Counted from the first letter of the stretch, positions 16,613 through 27,401 are shown. The stretch is DNA of 64,000 bases from Nocardioides sp. TF02-7 (GCF_022437945.1 NZ_CP092535.1:1674001-1738000); one strand, 5' to 3'. Made by a program: numbers and translations. The notes: generated from the letters alone by a model not told the origin.

Positions 16613-18300
16613 TGGCGCCGCACCTCCCGCGCGCCGGCGCGGCCGCCGTGCTCGCCCGCGCCGACGACCTCTTGCCCTCGCGGGCCGACTGGGCCCGCGC
16701 CCGGGTCGGTCGCGACCTGACCGCGGGCGTGATGGTGGCCCTGGTCGCGCTCCCCCTGGCGCTCGGGTTCGGCGTCAGCTCCGGGGTCGGTGCGACCGCG
16801 GGCATCGTGACGGCGATCGTCGCCGGAGCCGTGGCAGCGGTCTTCGGCGGCAGCCACGTCCAGGTGAGCGGCCCGACCGGTGCGATGACGGTGGTCCTGG
16901 TGCCGATCGTCGCCACCCACGGGGTCGACGGCGTCCTGGTCGTCGGCCTGCTCGCCGGCGTCATGCTCCTGGTGCTGGCCGTGACGGGCGCCGGGCGGGT
17001 GATCCGCTACGTGCCGGTGCCGGTCGTCGAGGGCTTCACCGCGGGGATCGCCGTCGTCATCGCCCTCCAGCAGCTGCCTCCTGCGCTCGGCGTCGACGTC
17101 CGGGCCGAGAAGGTGCTGGTCCTCGCCGGCGACGCGGCCCGCGCGTGGCTCGCCGCACCGGAGTGGCTCCCGGCGGCCACCTCGTTCGGCGTGGCTGCCG
17201 CCATCCTCCTGCTCGCCCGCCTCCGGACCGGCCTGCCGGCCACCCTGCTCCTCGTCGCGGTCGCCACGGGTGCGAACTCGCTGCTCGACGGCGGACTGGC
17301 GACCATCGGCCACATCCCGTCCGGCCTGCCCGCCCCGCGGCTCCCCGACGTGCCGTGGGCCGACCTCGACGCGCTGCTCCTCCCGGCCGTCGCGGTCACC
17401 GCGCTGGGAGCGCTCGAGAGCCTGCTGTCGGCGACGGTCGCCGACGGGATGACCGTCGACCAGCGGCACGACCCCGACCGGGAGCTGCTGGGGCAGGCGC
17501 TGGCCAACGTCGCCAGCCCGCTGTTCGGCGGGATCCCCCGCCACCGCAGCCATCGCGCGCACCGCCGTCAACGTGCGGTCCGGTGCGACCTCCCGGCTCG
17601 CCGCGCTCGCGCACGCCCTCCTGCTGCTGGTGGCGGTGCTGGTCGCCGCCCGCTGGGTGGCCGAGATCCCGCTGGCGGCCCTGGCCGGCGTGCTGATCGC
17701 GACCGCGGTGCAGATGGTGCGGGTGTCGAGCCTGGCGGCGCTGCTCCGCTCGACCCGCGGCGACGCCGCCACGCTCCTGCTCACCGCGGTCGCCACCGTC
17801 GCCCTCGACCTCGTCGTCGCCGTGCTGATCGGTCTGGTGGCGGCCGGGTTCTTCGCCCTCCGCGAGACCGCCCGTACGGCGCGGCTCGAGACGGTGCCGA
17901 TCGACCGGGAGGACCACCGCGACGAGGAGCAGGAGCTCCTCGACCGGCAGATCGTGGTCTACCGCGTCGACGGGCCGCTGTTCTTCGCCGCCGCGCACGA
18001 CTTCCTGCTCGAGCTGGCCGAGGTGAGCCGGGTCCGGGTCGTGGTGCTCCGGATGTCGCGGGTGACGACGGTCGACGCCACCGGCGCCCACGTCCTCGCC
18101 GACACGATCGGCCGGCTGGAGCGCCGGGGCGTCACGGTGCTGCTCTCCGGCGTCCGCCCCCCAGCACCACCAGGTCCTGGCGCAGCTCGGCGTCCACGAC
18201 CGGCTCGCCCACGAACGCCACCTCTTCCCCACCACCCCCGAGGCGATCGCCCACGCCCGCGACCACGTGGCGCGCGGGGGAGCACGCGCCGGCGTCCTGA
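16612..18300 (+). CDS. SulP-family anion transporter with STAS domain (three frameshifts)
   Basis: 561 residues once extra bases at 17535-17539, 18157-18162 and 18276-18280 are removed. It has the SulP core (PLALGFGVSSGVGATAGIV; QVSGPTGAMTVVL; ALGALESLLSATVADGM) followed by a C-terminal STAS domain around VDGPLFFAAAHDFLLEL. Members move sulphate, bicarbonate or dicarboxylates. The overlap with an ArsR gene is a recurrent actinobacterial pairing. All three corrections are needed for the stop at 18298-18300, which is good evidence that they are right. Confidence 0.9.
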   Translation: MAPHLPRAGAAAVLARADDLLPSRADWARARVGRDLTAGVMVALVALPLALGFGVSSGVGATAGIVTAIVAGAVAAVFGGSHVQVSGPTGAMTVVLVPIVATHGVDGVLVVGLLAGVMLLVLAVTGAGRVIRYVPVPVVEGFTAGIAVVIALQQLPPALGVDVRAEKVLVLAGDAARAWLAAPEWLPAATSFGVAAAILLLARLRTGLPATLLLVAVATGANSLLDGGLATIGHIPSGLPAPRLPDVPWADLDALLLPAVAVTALGALESLLSATVADGMTVDQRHDPDRELLGQALANVASPLFGGIPRHRSHRAHRRQRAVRCDLPARRARARPPAAGGGAGRRPLGGRDPAGGPGRRADRDRGADGAGVEPGGAAPLDPRRRRHAPAHRGRHRRPRPRRRRADRSGGGRVLRPPRDRPYGAARDGADRPGGPPRRGAGAPRPADRGLPRRRAAVLRRRARLPARAGRGEPGPGRGAPDVAGDDGRRHRRPRPRRHDRPAGAPGRHGAALRRPPPSTTRSWRSSASTTGSPTNATSSPPPPRRSPTPATTWRAGEHAPAS

Positions 18301-18320
18301 CCGCGCTGGTCGGACGGGGC

Positions 18321-18908
18321 TCAGCGCCCCTTCGGGGCGGCGCGCACGTGGGCGCGCTCGCCCTGCTTGCCGACCAGGCTCAGGAACTCGACCGGGCCGG
18401 CGCTGGTGGCGCCGAACCAGTGCGGCGTCCGGGTGTCGAACTCGGCCACCTCCCCCGGCTCGAGGACGAGGTCGTGCTCGCCGATGACCAGGCGGAGCCG
18501 CCCGTTGAGCACGAACGCCCAGTCGTAGCCCTCGTGGGTGCGCAGCTCCGGCTCGGCGTCGTCACGGCCGGCCGGGAGGATGAACTTGTAGGCCTGGATC
18601 CCTCCGGCCCGCCGGGTCAGCGGGATGATGGTCCGCCCGTCGCCGGTCGCGATCGGCCGCAGGTTGATCCGCGGGTCGCCGGTCGGCGGCGCGTCGACGA
18701 GCTCGTCGAGGGTGACGCCGTAGGTGCGCGCCAGCGGCAGCAGCTGCTCCAGCGTCGGACGGCGCAGGCCGGCCTCCAGCCGCGACAGCGTGCTCACCGA
18801 GATCCCGGTCTGCTCCGCGAGGTCGCTGAGCGTGATGTCGCGCAGCTGGCGCAGCTGCTTCAGCCGGGGGCCCATCGCGTCCAGCGTGCGGCCGACCGAG
18901 TCGTCCAT
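18321..18908 (-). CDS. XRE-family regulator with cupin domain
   Basis: 195 residues: an N-terminal Cro/CI helix-turn-helix (SDLAEQTGISVSTLSRLEAG) and a C-terminal cupin with HEGYDWAFVLNGRLRL and VLEPGEVAEFDTRTPHWFG. The architecture is that of HipB/PuuR-type one-component regulators sensing a small metabolite. It is downstream of and co-oriented with the acyl-CoA ligase (69-base gap) and may regulate it. Confidence 0.92.
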   Translation of the reverse strand: MDDSVGRTLDAMGPRLKQLRQLRDITLSDLAEQTGISVSTLSRLEAGLRRPTLEQLLPLARTYGVTLDELVDAPPTGDPRINLRPIATGDGRTIIPLTRRAGGIQAYKFILPAGRDDAEPELRTHEGYDWAFVLNGRLRLVIGEHDLVLEPGEVAEFDTRTPHWFGATSAGPVEFLSLVGKQGERAHVRAAPKGR

Positions 18909-18976
18909 GGCGCCTCGTCTCCGTTCGGCAACGACCGTTGCCGTCACCCCTACGACGCCGCCGCCAACGGCCGGTG

Positions 18977-20562
18977 TCAGGTCAGGTCCCGCTTGAGGAT
19001 CTTGCCGGTGGCGGTCATCGGGAGGGACGCCACGACCTCGACGAGCCGGGGGGTACTTGTACGCCGCCATCTGCTCCCGCGACCAGGCGACCAGGTCCGC
19101 CGGGGCCGGCGAGGCCCCCGCCGCGGGCACGACGTACGCCTTGACCTCCTGGCCGTGCTGCTCGTGCGGCACGCCGACGACCGCGCACAGCGAGACGTCG
19201 GGATGGGTGAGCAGCACCTCCTCGATCTCGCGCGGGTAGACGTTGAACCCGCCGCGGATGATCATGTCCTTCGCCCGGTCGACGATGAAGAACCAGCCGT
19301 CCTCGTCGGTGCGGGCCAGGTCGCCGGTGCGGAACCAGCCGTCGTCGTCGAGGACCTCCGCGGTGGCCTCGGGGCGGCCGAGGTAGCCCTTCATCACGTT
19401 GTGGCCGCGGATCGCGATCTCGCCGACCTCGCCGACGCCCTCGACCGTCCGCCCCTCGGGGTCGACCAGCTTCATCTCGACGCCGGGGACCGGCACCCCG
19501 ATCGAGCCGGGTCGCGCGGGCTCGCCGCGCTTGGAGAACGCCGCGATCGGCGAGGTCTCCGAGAGGCCGTAGCCCTCCAGGATCGTGACGCCGAGACGTT
19601 TCTCGAACTCCCGGTGGACCTCGACGGGCAGCGCGGAGCCGCCCGACGACGCGACCCGGAGCCCGTCGGCAAGGGCCGCGAGGTCGGCCTCCCGGTCGGG
19701 CAGCAGCTCGTCGATCACCCCGAGCAGCCCCCAGTACATCGTGGGCACGCCGGCGAAGAAGGTGACGCCCTCGCCGAGCATCAGCTCGAGGGCCGCGCGC
19801 GGCTCGAAGCGGGGGAGCATCACGATCGTGCCGCCGTGGGCGATCGCGCCGTTCTGGCACACGGTCTGGCCGAAGGGAGTGGAAGAGCGGCAGCACGCAC
19901 AGGAACGTGTCGGGCCGGGCGGCGTCGGCGTCGAACAGCTCGCGACCGATCAGCGCGTTGTCGCGCATGTTGCGATGCCGCAGCTCCGCGCCCTTGGGCT
20001 GCCCGGTCGTGCCCGAGGTGTAGAGGACGACGGCGGTGTCGTCCTCGTCGGTCGCCACGGTGTCGAACGAGGCCGGCTGGCCGCCCGTCGCCTGGGCCAG
20101 GGTCCGCGTGCCCTCGACCGGCGAGGGAGCGGTGGGGTCGGCGGTGATGACGAAGAAGTGCTCGCAGTCCGGGGCGGCGGCGAAGCCCTCGTGGCCCCAG
20201 GTGCCCATCGGCAGGTCGGGCGTGCCCTCGAAGCAGAGGTAGGCGGTCGCACCCGAGTCGCGCAGGTGGTAGCCGATCTCGGAGCCCTTGAGCAGGACGT
20301 TGAGCGGCACGACCGCCGCGCCCGCCTTGAGGATGCCGAAGTAGACGGCGGTGAAGAACGGCAGGTTGGGGCAGCTCAGCGCCACCCGGTCCCCCGCGCC
20401 GATCCCGAGCTCCGCCAGCAGGTTGGCGCACCGGTTGGCGAGGGCGTCGTAGTCGAGGCGCGTCGCCTGCCCGTCGGAGCCGGGCAGGACGACCGCGGTC
20501 CGCTCGGGGAAGTCCCGCGCGGTGTCCTCGAGCAGCGTGGCGAGGTTGTAGGTGGTGGCCAT
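18977..20562 (-). CDS. AMP-forming acyl-CoA ligase (two frameshifts)
   Basis: 527 residues after removal of one base at 19048-19053 and one at 19875-19877. It has the AMP-binding P-loop YTSGTTGQPKG, the ILEGYGLSETSP motif, WFRTGDLARTDEDG, and the C-terminal lysine motif TGKILKR. It joins a carboxylate, probably a fatty or aromatic acid, to CoA. The ATG at 20562 follows GAGAGG. With the XRE-cupin gene downstream it forms a small unit next to, but apparently separate from, the ABC importer. Confidence 0.93.
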
Positions 20563-20634
20563 GGGGTCCTCTCAGGAGCTGGGGCGGGTGCCCTCGATCG
20601 GTCCGTGCCGTACGTCGGCACGGGCGGGCGGCGG

Positions 20635-21711
20635 CTACGCCTGCGCGGCGTAGGTGCGGATCGCCTCCGGCGGCAGCTCGACGGTGAGCTCGGTGCCGTG
20701 GTCGATCCGGCTGAGGGTGCGGACGACGAGCTCGTGGTCGCCGAGGGCGACGACGTAGCGGTAGTGGTCGCCGAGGAACGCCTGCGACCTCACCTTGACG
20801 GTGACCGCGTTCGGCGTCGCCGCTGGTGCACCGGAGGGGTGGACGACGATCCGCTCGGGCCGGATGGCGAGCCGCACGTCGCCCTCGGCGGGTGCCGCCG
20901 GCGAGACCGCGAGCGGCTGGCCGAGGCCCTCGACCCACACCTGGGAGCGGTCGGCGCCGGCCGGGACGTGGGCGCCGAGGACGTTGACGGTGCCGATGAA
21001 GTCGGCCACGAACTCGTCGGCGGGCTCGTGGTAGATCTCCTCGGGGCTGCCGACCTGCCGGACCCGCCCGCCGTCCATGACCATGATCCGGTCGCTCATC
21101 GACAGCGCCTCGTCCTGGTCGTGGGTGACGAAGACCGTGGTGACGCCGATCCGCTGCTGCAGGATGCGCAGCCAGTCGCGGGCCCGCTCGCGCAGCTTGG
21201 CGTCGAGGTTGGAGAACGGCTCGTCGAGCAGCAGCAGGTCCGGCGGGTGCGCCAGGGCGCGGGCGAGCGCGACCCGCTGCTGCTGGCCGCCGCTCAGCTC
21301 GTGGGGGTAGCGGTCCTCGAGCCCGCCGAGCTCGACCAGCTCGAGGACCTCCTCGACCCGCCGGGCGCGGTCGCGTCGCGGGACCTTGCGGAGCTTGAGC
21401 GGGTAGGCCACGTTGTCGAGCACGGTCAGGTGCGGCCACACGGCGTAGGACTGGAAGACCACGCCGCAGTTGCGCTTCTCCGGGGGCACGTCGACCCGCG
21501 CCCCGTCGAACACCACGCGGTCGCCGAACGCGATCCGGCCGCTGTCGGGCGAGTGCAGGCCGGCGATCGACCACAGGGTCGTCGACTTCCCGCAGCCGCT
21601 GGGCCCCAGCAGGGTGAACAGCTCGCCGTCCTCGACGTGGAGGTCGAGGTCGTGGAGCACCGTGTTGGCGCCGAAGCTCTTGGCGAGCCCGGTGAGGGTG
21701 AGGTCAGGCAT
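20635..21711 (-). CDS. ABC importer ATPase (FbpC/PotA-like)
   Basis: 358 residues: Walker A GPSGCGKSTT, signature LSGGQQQRVALARAL, Walker B LLLLDEPFSNLDA, the H-loop VFVTHDQDEA, and a C-terminal TOBE domain. It energises the importer formed with the fused permease and the binding lipoprotein just upstream; the start overlaps the permease stop by 8 bases. The subfamily takes up ferric iron, spermidine, thiamine or phosphonates. The catabolic neighbours suggest an organic substrate, but this is not proven. Confidence 0.95.
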   Translation of the reverse strand: MPDLTLTGLAKSFGANTVLHDLDLHVEDGELFTLLGPSGCGKSTTLWSIAGLHSPDSGRIAFGDRVVFDGARVDVPPEKRNCGVVFQSYAVWPHLTVLDNVAYPLKLRKVPRRDRARRVEEVLELVELGGLEDRYPHELSGGQQQRVALARALAHPPDLLLLDEPFSNLDAKLRERARDWLRILQQRIGVTTVFVTHDQDEALSMSDRIMVMDGGRVRQVGSPEEIYHEPADEFVADFIGTVNVLGAHVPAGADRSQVWVEGLGQPLAVSPAAPAEGDVRLAIRPERIVVHPSGAPAATPNAVTVKVRSQAFLGDHYRYVVALGDHELVVRTLSRIDHGTELTVELPPEAIRTYAAQA

Positions 21712-23459
21712 GGATCCGCTTTCCCAGGAAGAGTCGGCCGATGGCGAGCACCGCCACCGTGAGGAGCATCTGGATCACCCCGAACGCCGCGACCGCACCG
21801 CCGGTGCTGGTCGCCGCGAGCTGGAGCATGGTCAGGCCCATCACCGGGGTCTCGTCGGTGACGAGGAAGACGGCGGGGTCGGCGTCGTTGAGCATGGAGA
21901 CGAAGAGCAGGACGAAGCAGGTGGCCATCGCGGGGATGCTCAGCCGCAGGGAGATGCTGATCATCGAGCGCCACCAGCCGGCACCGGACGTGCGGGCGGC
22001 GAGGTCGAGGTCGCGGCCGATCGCGGCGAGCGCGGGGTAGAAGGCGCTGTAGCCGATCGCGAGGTTGCGCACGGCGAAGGCGAGGCCGAGGCCCCACAGG
22101 CTGCCGCGGAGCGTGTCGGTCGGGTCGAGCAGCACGAACGCCCAGAAGAACGCCATGCCGCAGACCAGCCCCGGCATCATCCGCGGCCAGAGCATCGCCT
22201 GCTGGAGCGACCCGCGCAGCCGGAAGTCCGAGCGGTGCGCCACCACCGACATCAGTGCGATGGCGACGGTCGCGAGCAGCCCGCCGACGGTCGCGATCAG
22301 GGAGGCTGTTGACCACGGAGTCCACCCACACGGGGTTGTCGAGCACGGCGGTGAAGTTGTCGGTGGTGAGCACCGACCAGGGCGAGATGAGCGGCGAGAA
22401 GATCGTCGTCACCGACGACACCACGACCCCGAACAGCGGCACGACCACGAGGACGAGGAGGACGAACGACGCCAGTGCGGCCAGCGGCCAGCGCCACGGA
22501 CCGAGGTCGACCAGCCGCTTCGCGCTCGCCTTCCCCATGACGGTCGCGTAGCGCCCGGTGTCGCCGACCACCCGGTTGCGGACGACCAGCAGGGCGGCGA
22601 CGAACGCGAGCAGGAACAGCGCACCGGCGGAGACGAGTCCCTGCTCGTCGGCGGTCCCGTTGACCCAGTGGTCGTAGAGGTAGGTCGAGACGAGGGTGAT
22701 GTTCTTGGAGAACCCCAGGATCAGCGGGAGGCCGAGCACCTCGAAGATCACGGCGAACACCAGGAGGGTCGAGTTGGTGATCGCCGGGCGGAGCAGCGGC
22801 ACGGTCACGGAGAACAGCGCGCGGACCGGGCCGGCACCCGAGCTGCGGGCGGCGTCCTCGAGGCTGGAGTCGATCGACAGCACCGTCGTGCGGCAGAGCA
22901 GGAACACGGTGGGCGCTGCGACGCTGGTCGCGACCAGCGCCATCCCGTTGAGGCTGAACAGGTCGATCGGGAAGGACAGGACGGTGTTGAGCTCCAGCCA
23001 GGAGGTGACGTAGCCGGCCGGCGCCCAGGTGGCCATCCAGCCGACGATCAGCACCAGGCCGGGGAGCAGCACGGGGAGCACGAAGACGCCGGTGAGCAGC
23101 CGGCGGAACGGCAGGTTGGTCCGGGTCAGCAGGACCGCGGCGGTGACGCCGAGGAGGACCGACGAGGTCGTCGCCATGGTCGCGAAGAGGAGGCTGTTGG
23201 CGACGGCCTGCCACCACGCCGGGTCGGTCAGGAGGTCGCGGTGGTTGGCCAGCGTGAGGTGGCCGCCCGACTCGTAGAGCGGCGTCGACCAGAGCGAGGC
23301 GGCGGCGACGGCCAGAACGGGGCCGACGAGCACGAGGACGGCCAGCCCCCAGACGAGGTAGTGGCCGGCGTCCGTGGCCCGCCGCGACCGGCGCGGTCGA
23401 CGCATCCGGCGCGGTGCGGGGCCGAGCACGTCGGCCCCGCGGGTGACCACCGTGGTCAT
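21704..23459 (-). CDS. ABC importer permease, two fused domains (one frameshift)
   Basis: 584 residues after correcting the G run at 22300-22302. It contains two complete permease halves of about six helices each, with EAA-type loops (SIDSSLEDAARSSGAGPVRALF and AAIGRDLDLAARTSGAGWWRS). The fused form is typical of FbpB-like iron(III) permeases. The start overlaps the binding-protein stop (ATGA) and the end overlaps the ATPase start, so the three genes form one operon. Confidence 0.92.
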
Positions 23460-24582
23460 CGACCGAAGGCCTCGTTCCAGCGGTCCCGGATCGCCTCCTG
23501 GTCGTCCGCGAGCGCCGGGTCGAAGGTGCCGATGTTGAGGTTGTCCTCACCGCCGACGGCGGCCTCGACCTGCGGGAGCCCGAAGTCGCACCGTACGCCG
23601 TCGCGGTAGGGCGTGAAGCCGCCCTCGCACGCCGCCTCCTGCCCCTCGACCGAGAGCAGCCAGTTGAGGAAGACCTTGGCGGCGTTCGGGTGCGGCGCAT
23701 CGGCGGTGACGCCCAGGCCCCGGGGGCAGGAGCGGGGTGCCGTCCTCCAGGTAGCGGTAGTTGGCGACCTTCGCCACGTCGTCGACGATGAAGGCCCGGA
23801 CCGCTCCGCCGACGAAGAACGCCGCGGCGTACTGGCCCTGGACCAGCTTGGTCGCCAGCGGGCCGTTGCCGGCCTCGACGCTGGCGTGCGCCCCCGATCT
23901 CCTCGAGGTTCGCCCAGCCCTCCTCGCCGTACTTGTCGACGTAGGCGCTGGTGGCTCCGAAGGAGACCGCGGTGCTGATGTCGGTGGTGCCGATCTTCCC
24001 GTCGAGCTCCTCCGCCATCGCGGCGAGCTCCGCCACCGTCGTCGGCTGGCGGTCCTCCGGGAGGAGCGCCTTGTTGAACAGCGCGATCACCGGGTCCTCC
24101 GAGATCGCGTAGACGCCCGGACCGAGCTTGGCGTAGTCGGGGAGGTTCGGGTCGTTGGGGTCCTCGTAGGGCTCGATGTTGCCGGCCTCGATGAACTCCA
24201 GCCAGCCGAGCGCGTCGTTGCTCATCACGAGGTCGGCCGTCGGCGTTCCGGTGGCGACCTCGGTCTCGTAGCGCTGGAACATCTGCTGGTCGCTCAGCGC
24301 GAGGCTGCGCAGCGTGATCTCCGCGTGGGCGGCCTCGAAGGCCTCCTTCACCGGGGCGATCTGCTGGTCCTCGGCGTTGGTGTACATCAGCACCTCGCCC
24401 TCCTCGTACGCCGCCTCGAGCGTCGCGTCGTCGACCGGCGTCACCGCCGACGCCTCGCCGACGTCCGCGGTCGGCGCCGGCGTCGAGGAGGACGACGCGC
24501 CGCCCGACGACCCGCACGCTCCGAGAGCCAGCGCCGCGGCGGCGGCCAGGGGCAGAACTGCAGTCCTTCTCAGGGATCCCAT
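23456..24582 (-). CDS. ABC importer substrate-binding lipoprotein (two frameshifts)
   Basis: 374 residues after removing single bases at 23722-23726 and 23891-23895. It has a signal peptide with lipobox ALGAC, a Ser/Thr linker, then a type-2 periplasmic-binding fold (VLMYTNAEDQQIAPVKEAFE; YAAAFFVGGAVRAF; FLNWLLSVEGQEAAC). It belongs to the extracellular binding family 1/iron-like group. Expressed divergently from the glycerate kinase gene over a promoter that shares a motif with two others in this region. Confidence 0.9.
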
Positions 24583-24646
24583 CGGTGTCCTCGATCCGTC
24601 GGCGCGCCGAGCCCGCGCGAGGTGTGTGATGCCGGTCATACGCTAG

Positions 24647-24675
24647 TTGCTATTGCATCCGTGTCAAGAGTTGCA
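24647..24675. promoter_or_regulatory. Shared operator-like motif, copy 1
   Basis: TTGCTATTGCATC, then GTCAAG and GTTGCA (24647-24675), matches 24 of 29 bases of the motif at 32638-32666. On the minus strand TTGACA followed by TAGCGT gives a promoter for the ABC operon with the GATGC..TAGCAA core in its spacer. The divergent glycerate kinase start is 15 bases away. Likely target of the GntR at 32703. Confidence 0.6.
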
Positions 24676-24689
24676 GATAGATTTGCCAC

Positions 24690-25724
24690 ATGGAGTTCTC
24701 CGACCGGCCGGCGCTGCTGATGGCGCCCGACAAGTTCCGCGGCACGGCGACCGCCGCCGAGGTGGCCGGCGTCGTCGCCTCCGTCGCGTCCCGGCTCGGC
24801 TGGCGGGCCACCGGCCTCCCGTTGTCCGACGGCGGCGAAGGACTGCTCGAGGCCTTCGGCGGGGCCAACCGGACCACCGTCGTGACCGGCCCGATGGAGC
24901 GGCCGGTCGAGGCGCGCTGGCGCCTGGACGGCACCGTCGCCGTGATCGAGTCCGCCGAGGCCTCCGGCCTGCTGCTCGCCGGCGGCGCGCAGGGCAACGA
25001 CGCCGAGCGGGCGACCTCCCGGGGCACGGGCGAGCTGGTGGTCGCCGCCCTCGAGGCCGGCGCGCGCGAGATCCTCGTTGGGCTCGGCGGCAGCGCGTGC
25101 AGCGACGGAGGCCGGGGCGCTCTCGCCGCGCTCGCGGCCCACGCCGGTCCGGACCCGCTGCTCGGCGGGGCCACCGTCACCGTCTGCGCGGACGTCGAGA
25201 CCCGCTACCTCGACGCAGCGCGGGTCTACGGTCCCCAGAAGGGCGCGACCCCCGACCAGGTAGGCCGTCTGGCTGACCGGCTGGCGGCCACCCGGGCCGA
25301 CCTGGTGCGGCGGTTCGGGCGCGACCCGCAGGAGGTGCCGGGCTCGGGTGCCGCCGGCGGCGTCGGCGGGGCGCTAGCGGTGGCCGGCGCCCGGGTCGTG
25401 AGCGGCTTCGACCACGTCGCGGACCGGCTCGGCCTCGACGACCGGCTGGCCCGGGCCGACCTCGTCCTCACCGGGGAGGGGCGGCTCGACGCGTCGTCGT
25501 TCGACGGCAAGGTGGTCGGCGGCGTCATCCGTCGCGCACAGGCCCGGGGCCGCCGGGTCGCGGTCGTCGTGGGCGACCGCGACCCGGCGGTCGCCGCACC
25601 CGTGCCGGTGCACGCGCTGAGCGAGGAGCACGGGCGTCGCGCGGCACTGGAGGAGACCCTCCGGTGCCTGGCCGCGACGACCGAGCGCGTGCTGGCGGCG
25701 TACGGTCCGGTGAGGACCGGCTGA
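24690..25724 (+). CDS. Glycerate 2-kinase
   Basis: 344 residues of the glycerate kinase type-1 family: APDKFRGTATAAEVA at the N-terminus, PLSDGGEGLLEAF, VGLGGSACSDGGRGAL and VLTGEGRLDASSFDGKV. It phosphorylates D-glycerate to 2-phosphoglycerate, feeding glycolysis. In this island it would collect glycerate made by the tartrate-dehydrogenase-like enzyme. The ATG lies just after the shared operator motif, so transcription probably starts very close to it. Confidence 0.95.
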   Translation: MEFSDRPALLMAPDKFRGTATAAEVAGVVASVASRLGWRATGLPLSDGGEGLLEAFGGANRTTVVTGPMERPVEARWRLDGTVAVIESAEASGLLLAGGAQGNDAERATSRGTGELVVAALEAGAREILVGLGGSACSDGGRGALAALAAHAGPDPLLGGATVTVCADVETRYLDAARVYGPQKGATPDQVGRLADRLAATRADLVRRFGRDPQEVPGSGAAGGVGGALAVAGARVVSGFDHVADRLGLDDRLARADLVLTGEGRLDASSFDGKVVGGVIRRAQARGRRVAVVVGDRDPAVAAPVPVHALSEEHGRRAALEETLRCLAATTERVLAAYGPVRTG

Positions 25725-25733
25725 CCGCTCCCC

Positions 25734-27401
25734 TCATCCCACCGCGCGGGCGGCAGCGCGGCCCGCCGTGCGACCGGAGAACAGGCAGCCGCCCAGGAAC
25801 GTCCCCTCGAGGGCGTTGTAGCCCATCATCCCGCCGCCGCCGAAGCCGTTGACCTCCCCCGCGGCGTAGATGCCCGGGAACGGCGACCCGTCGGCGCGCA
25901 GGCAGCGGCCCTCGAGGTCGGTCTCCAGGCCGCCGAGCGTCTTGCGCGAGAGGACGTGCAGCCGCACCGCGATGAGGGGCCCGGCCGCAGGGTCGAGGAA
26001 CTTGTGCGGCGTGGCGGTGCGGCTGAGCTTGTCGCCGCGGTAGTTGCGCACGCCACGGATCGCGGTGATCTGCGCGTCCTTGGTGAAGGTGTTGTCGATC
26101 TCCCGGTCGCGCGCGACGACCAGGGCGCGGATCGCGTCCTCCTCGAGCGGCGGCGCGTCGGGGTCCGCGATCTTGTTCATCCCCGCGACCAGGTCGGTGA
26201 GGGTGTCGGCGACGACGAAGTCCTCGCCGCGCTGCTTGAAGGCCTCCACCGGGCCGGGGGCGCCGCCGCGGACCCGGGAGAGCACGAGCTTGACGTCCTT
26301 GCCGGTCAGGTCGGGGTTCTGCTCGGAGCCCGAGAGCGCGAACTCCTTCTCGATGATCTTCTGGGTCAGGACGAACCACGAGTAGTCGTAGCCGGTGCCG
26401 CGCAGGTGGCGGAGGGTGCTGAGGGTGTCGAAGCCCGGGAAGCACGGCGCCGGCAGCCGCCGGCCGGTCGCGTCGAGCCAGAGCGACGACGGTCCGGGCA
26501 GGATCCGGATGCCGTGGTTGTCCCAGATCGGGTCCCAGTTGCGGATGCCCTCGACGTAGTGCCACATCCGGTCGGGGTTGATGACGTGGGCGCCGGCCGC
26601 CTGGCTGATGGTGAGCATGCGTCCGTCGACGTGGGCGGGGACGCCCGAGACCATCGTCCGCGGCGGGGTGCCGAGCCGTTCCGGCCAGGCCTTCCTGACC
26701 AGGTCGTGGTTGCCGCCGATGCCGCCGCTGGTGACGACCACCGCCTGACCCCGGATCTCGAACTCGTCGACCGGGGTCCGCGACGAGGGCCGGCCGCGCT
26801 CGACCGCGGTGGGCTCCAGCACGGTGCCGCGGACGCCGGTGACCGCGCCACCCTCGACCAGCAGCTCGTCGACCTGGTGGCGGAAGGCGAACCGGACCCG
26901 GCCGGCGGCGGCGTGCTCGCGCACCCGCCGCTCGAACGGCTCGACCACCCCCGGGCCGGTGCCCCAGGTGATGTGGAAGCGCGGCACGGAGTTGCCGTGC
27001 CCCTCGGCGCGGCCGTCGCCGCGCTCGGCCCAGCCGACGAGGGGGAAGAACCGGTGGCCCATCGCACGGAGCCAGGCCCGCTTCTCGCCGGCGGCGAAGT
27101 CGACGTACGCCTCGGCCCACGCCCGCGGCCACCGGTCCTCGTCGCGGTCGAACTGGGCGCTGCCCAGCCAGTCCTGCCACGCCAGCTCGTGGGAGTCCTT
27201 GATCCCCATCCGGCGCTGCTCGGGGGTGTCGACCAGGAACAGGCCGCCGAGGCTCCAGAACGCCTGCCCGCCCAGCGACTGGTCCCCCTCCTGCTCGACG
27301 ACGACGACCGAGCGACCGGCGTCGGCGGCCTCGGCGGCCGCGACCAGGCCGGCGAGCCCGGCGCCGACCACGACGACGTCGGCCTGCAGGTCCGCGGCCA
27401 T
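25734..27401 (-). CDS. FAD-binding dehydrogenase, fumarate reductase/KstD-like
   Basis: 555 residues with the N-terminal dinucleotide motif VVVVGAGLAGLVAAAEAAD, a YAAGEVNGFGGGGMMG flavin segment near the C-terminus and a conserved QAFWSLGGLFLV region. It belongs to the FAD_binding_2 family of 3-ketosteroid dehydrogenase and fumarate reductase relatives. The substrate is unknown; it is the last gene of the organic-acid operon and may oxidise an acid or acyl-CoA there. The GTG three codon positions earlier (27404) is an alternative start. Confidence 0.88.
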   Translation of the reverse strand: MAADLQADVVVVGAGLAGLVAAAEAADAGRSVVVVEQEGDQSLGGQAFWSLGGLFLVDTPEQRRMGIKDSHELAWQDWLGSAQFDRDEDRWPRAWAEAYVDFAAGEKRAWLRAMGHRFFPLVGWAERGDGRAEGHGNSVPRFHITWGTGPGVVEPFERRVREHAAAGRVRFAFRHQVDELLVEGGAVTGVRGTVLEPTAVERGRPSSRTPVDEFEIRGQAVVVTSGGIGGNHDLVRKAWPERLGTPPRTMVSGVPAHVDGRMLTISQAAGAHVINPDRMWHYVEGIRNWDPIWDNHGIRILPGPSSLWLDATGRRLPAPCFPGFDTLSTLRHLRGTGYDYSWFVLTQKIIEKEFALSGSEQNPDLTGKDVKLVLSRVRGGAPGPVEAFKQRGEDFVVADTLTDLVAGMNKIADPDAPPLEEDAIRALVVARDREIDNTFTKDAQITAIRGVRNYRGDKLSRTATPHKFLDPAAGPLIAVRLHVLSRKTLGGLETDLEGRCLRADGSPFPGIYAAGEVNGFGGGGMMGYNALEGTFLGGCLFSGRTAGRAAARAVG

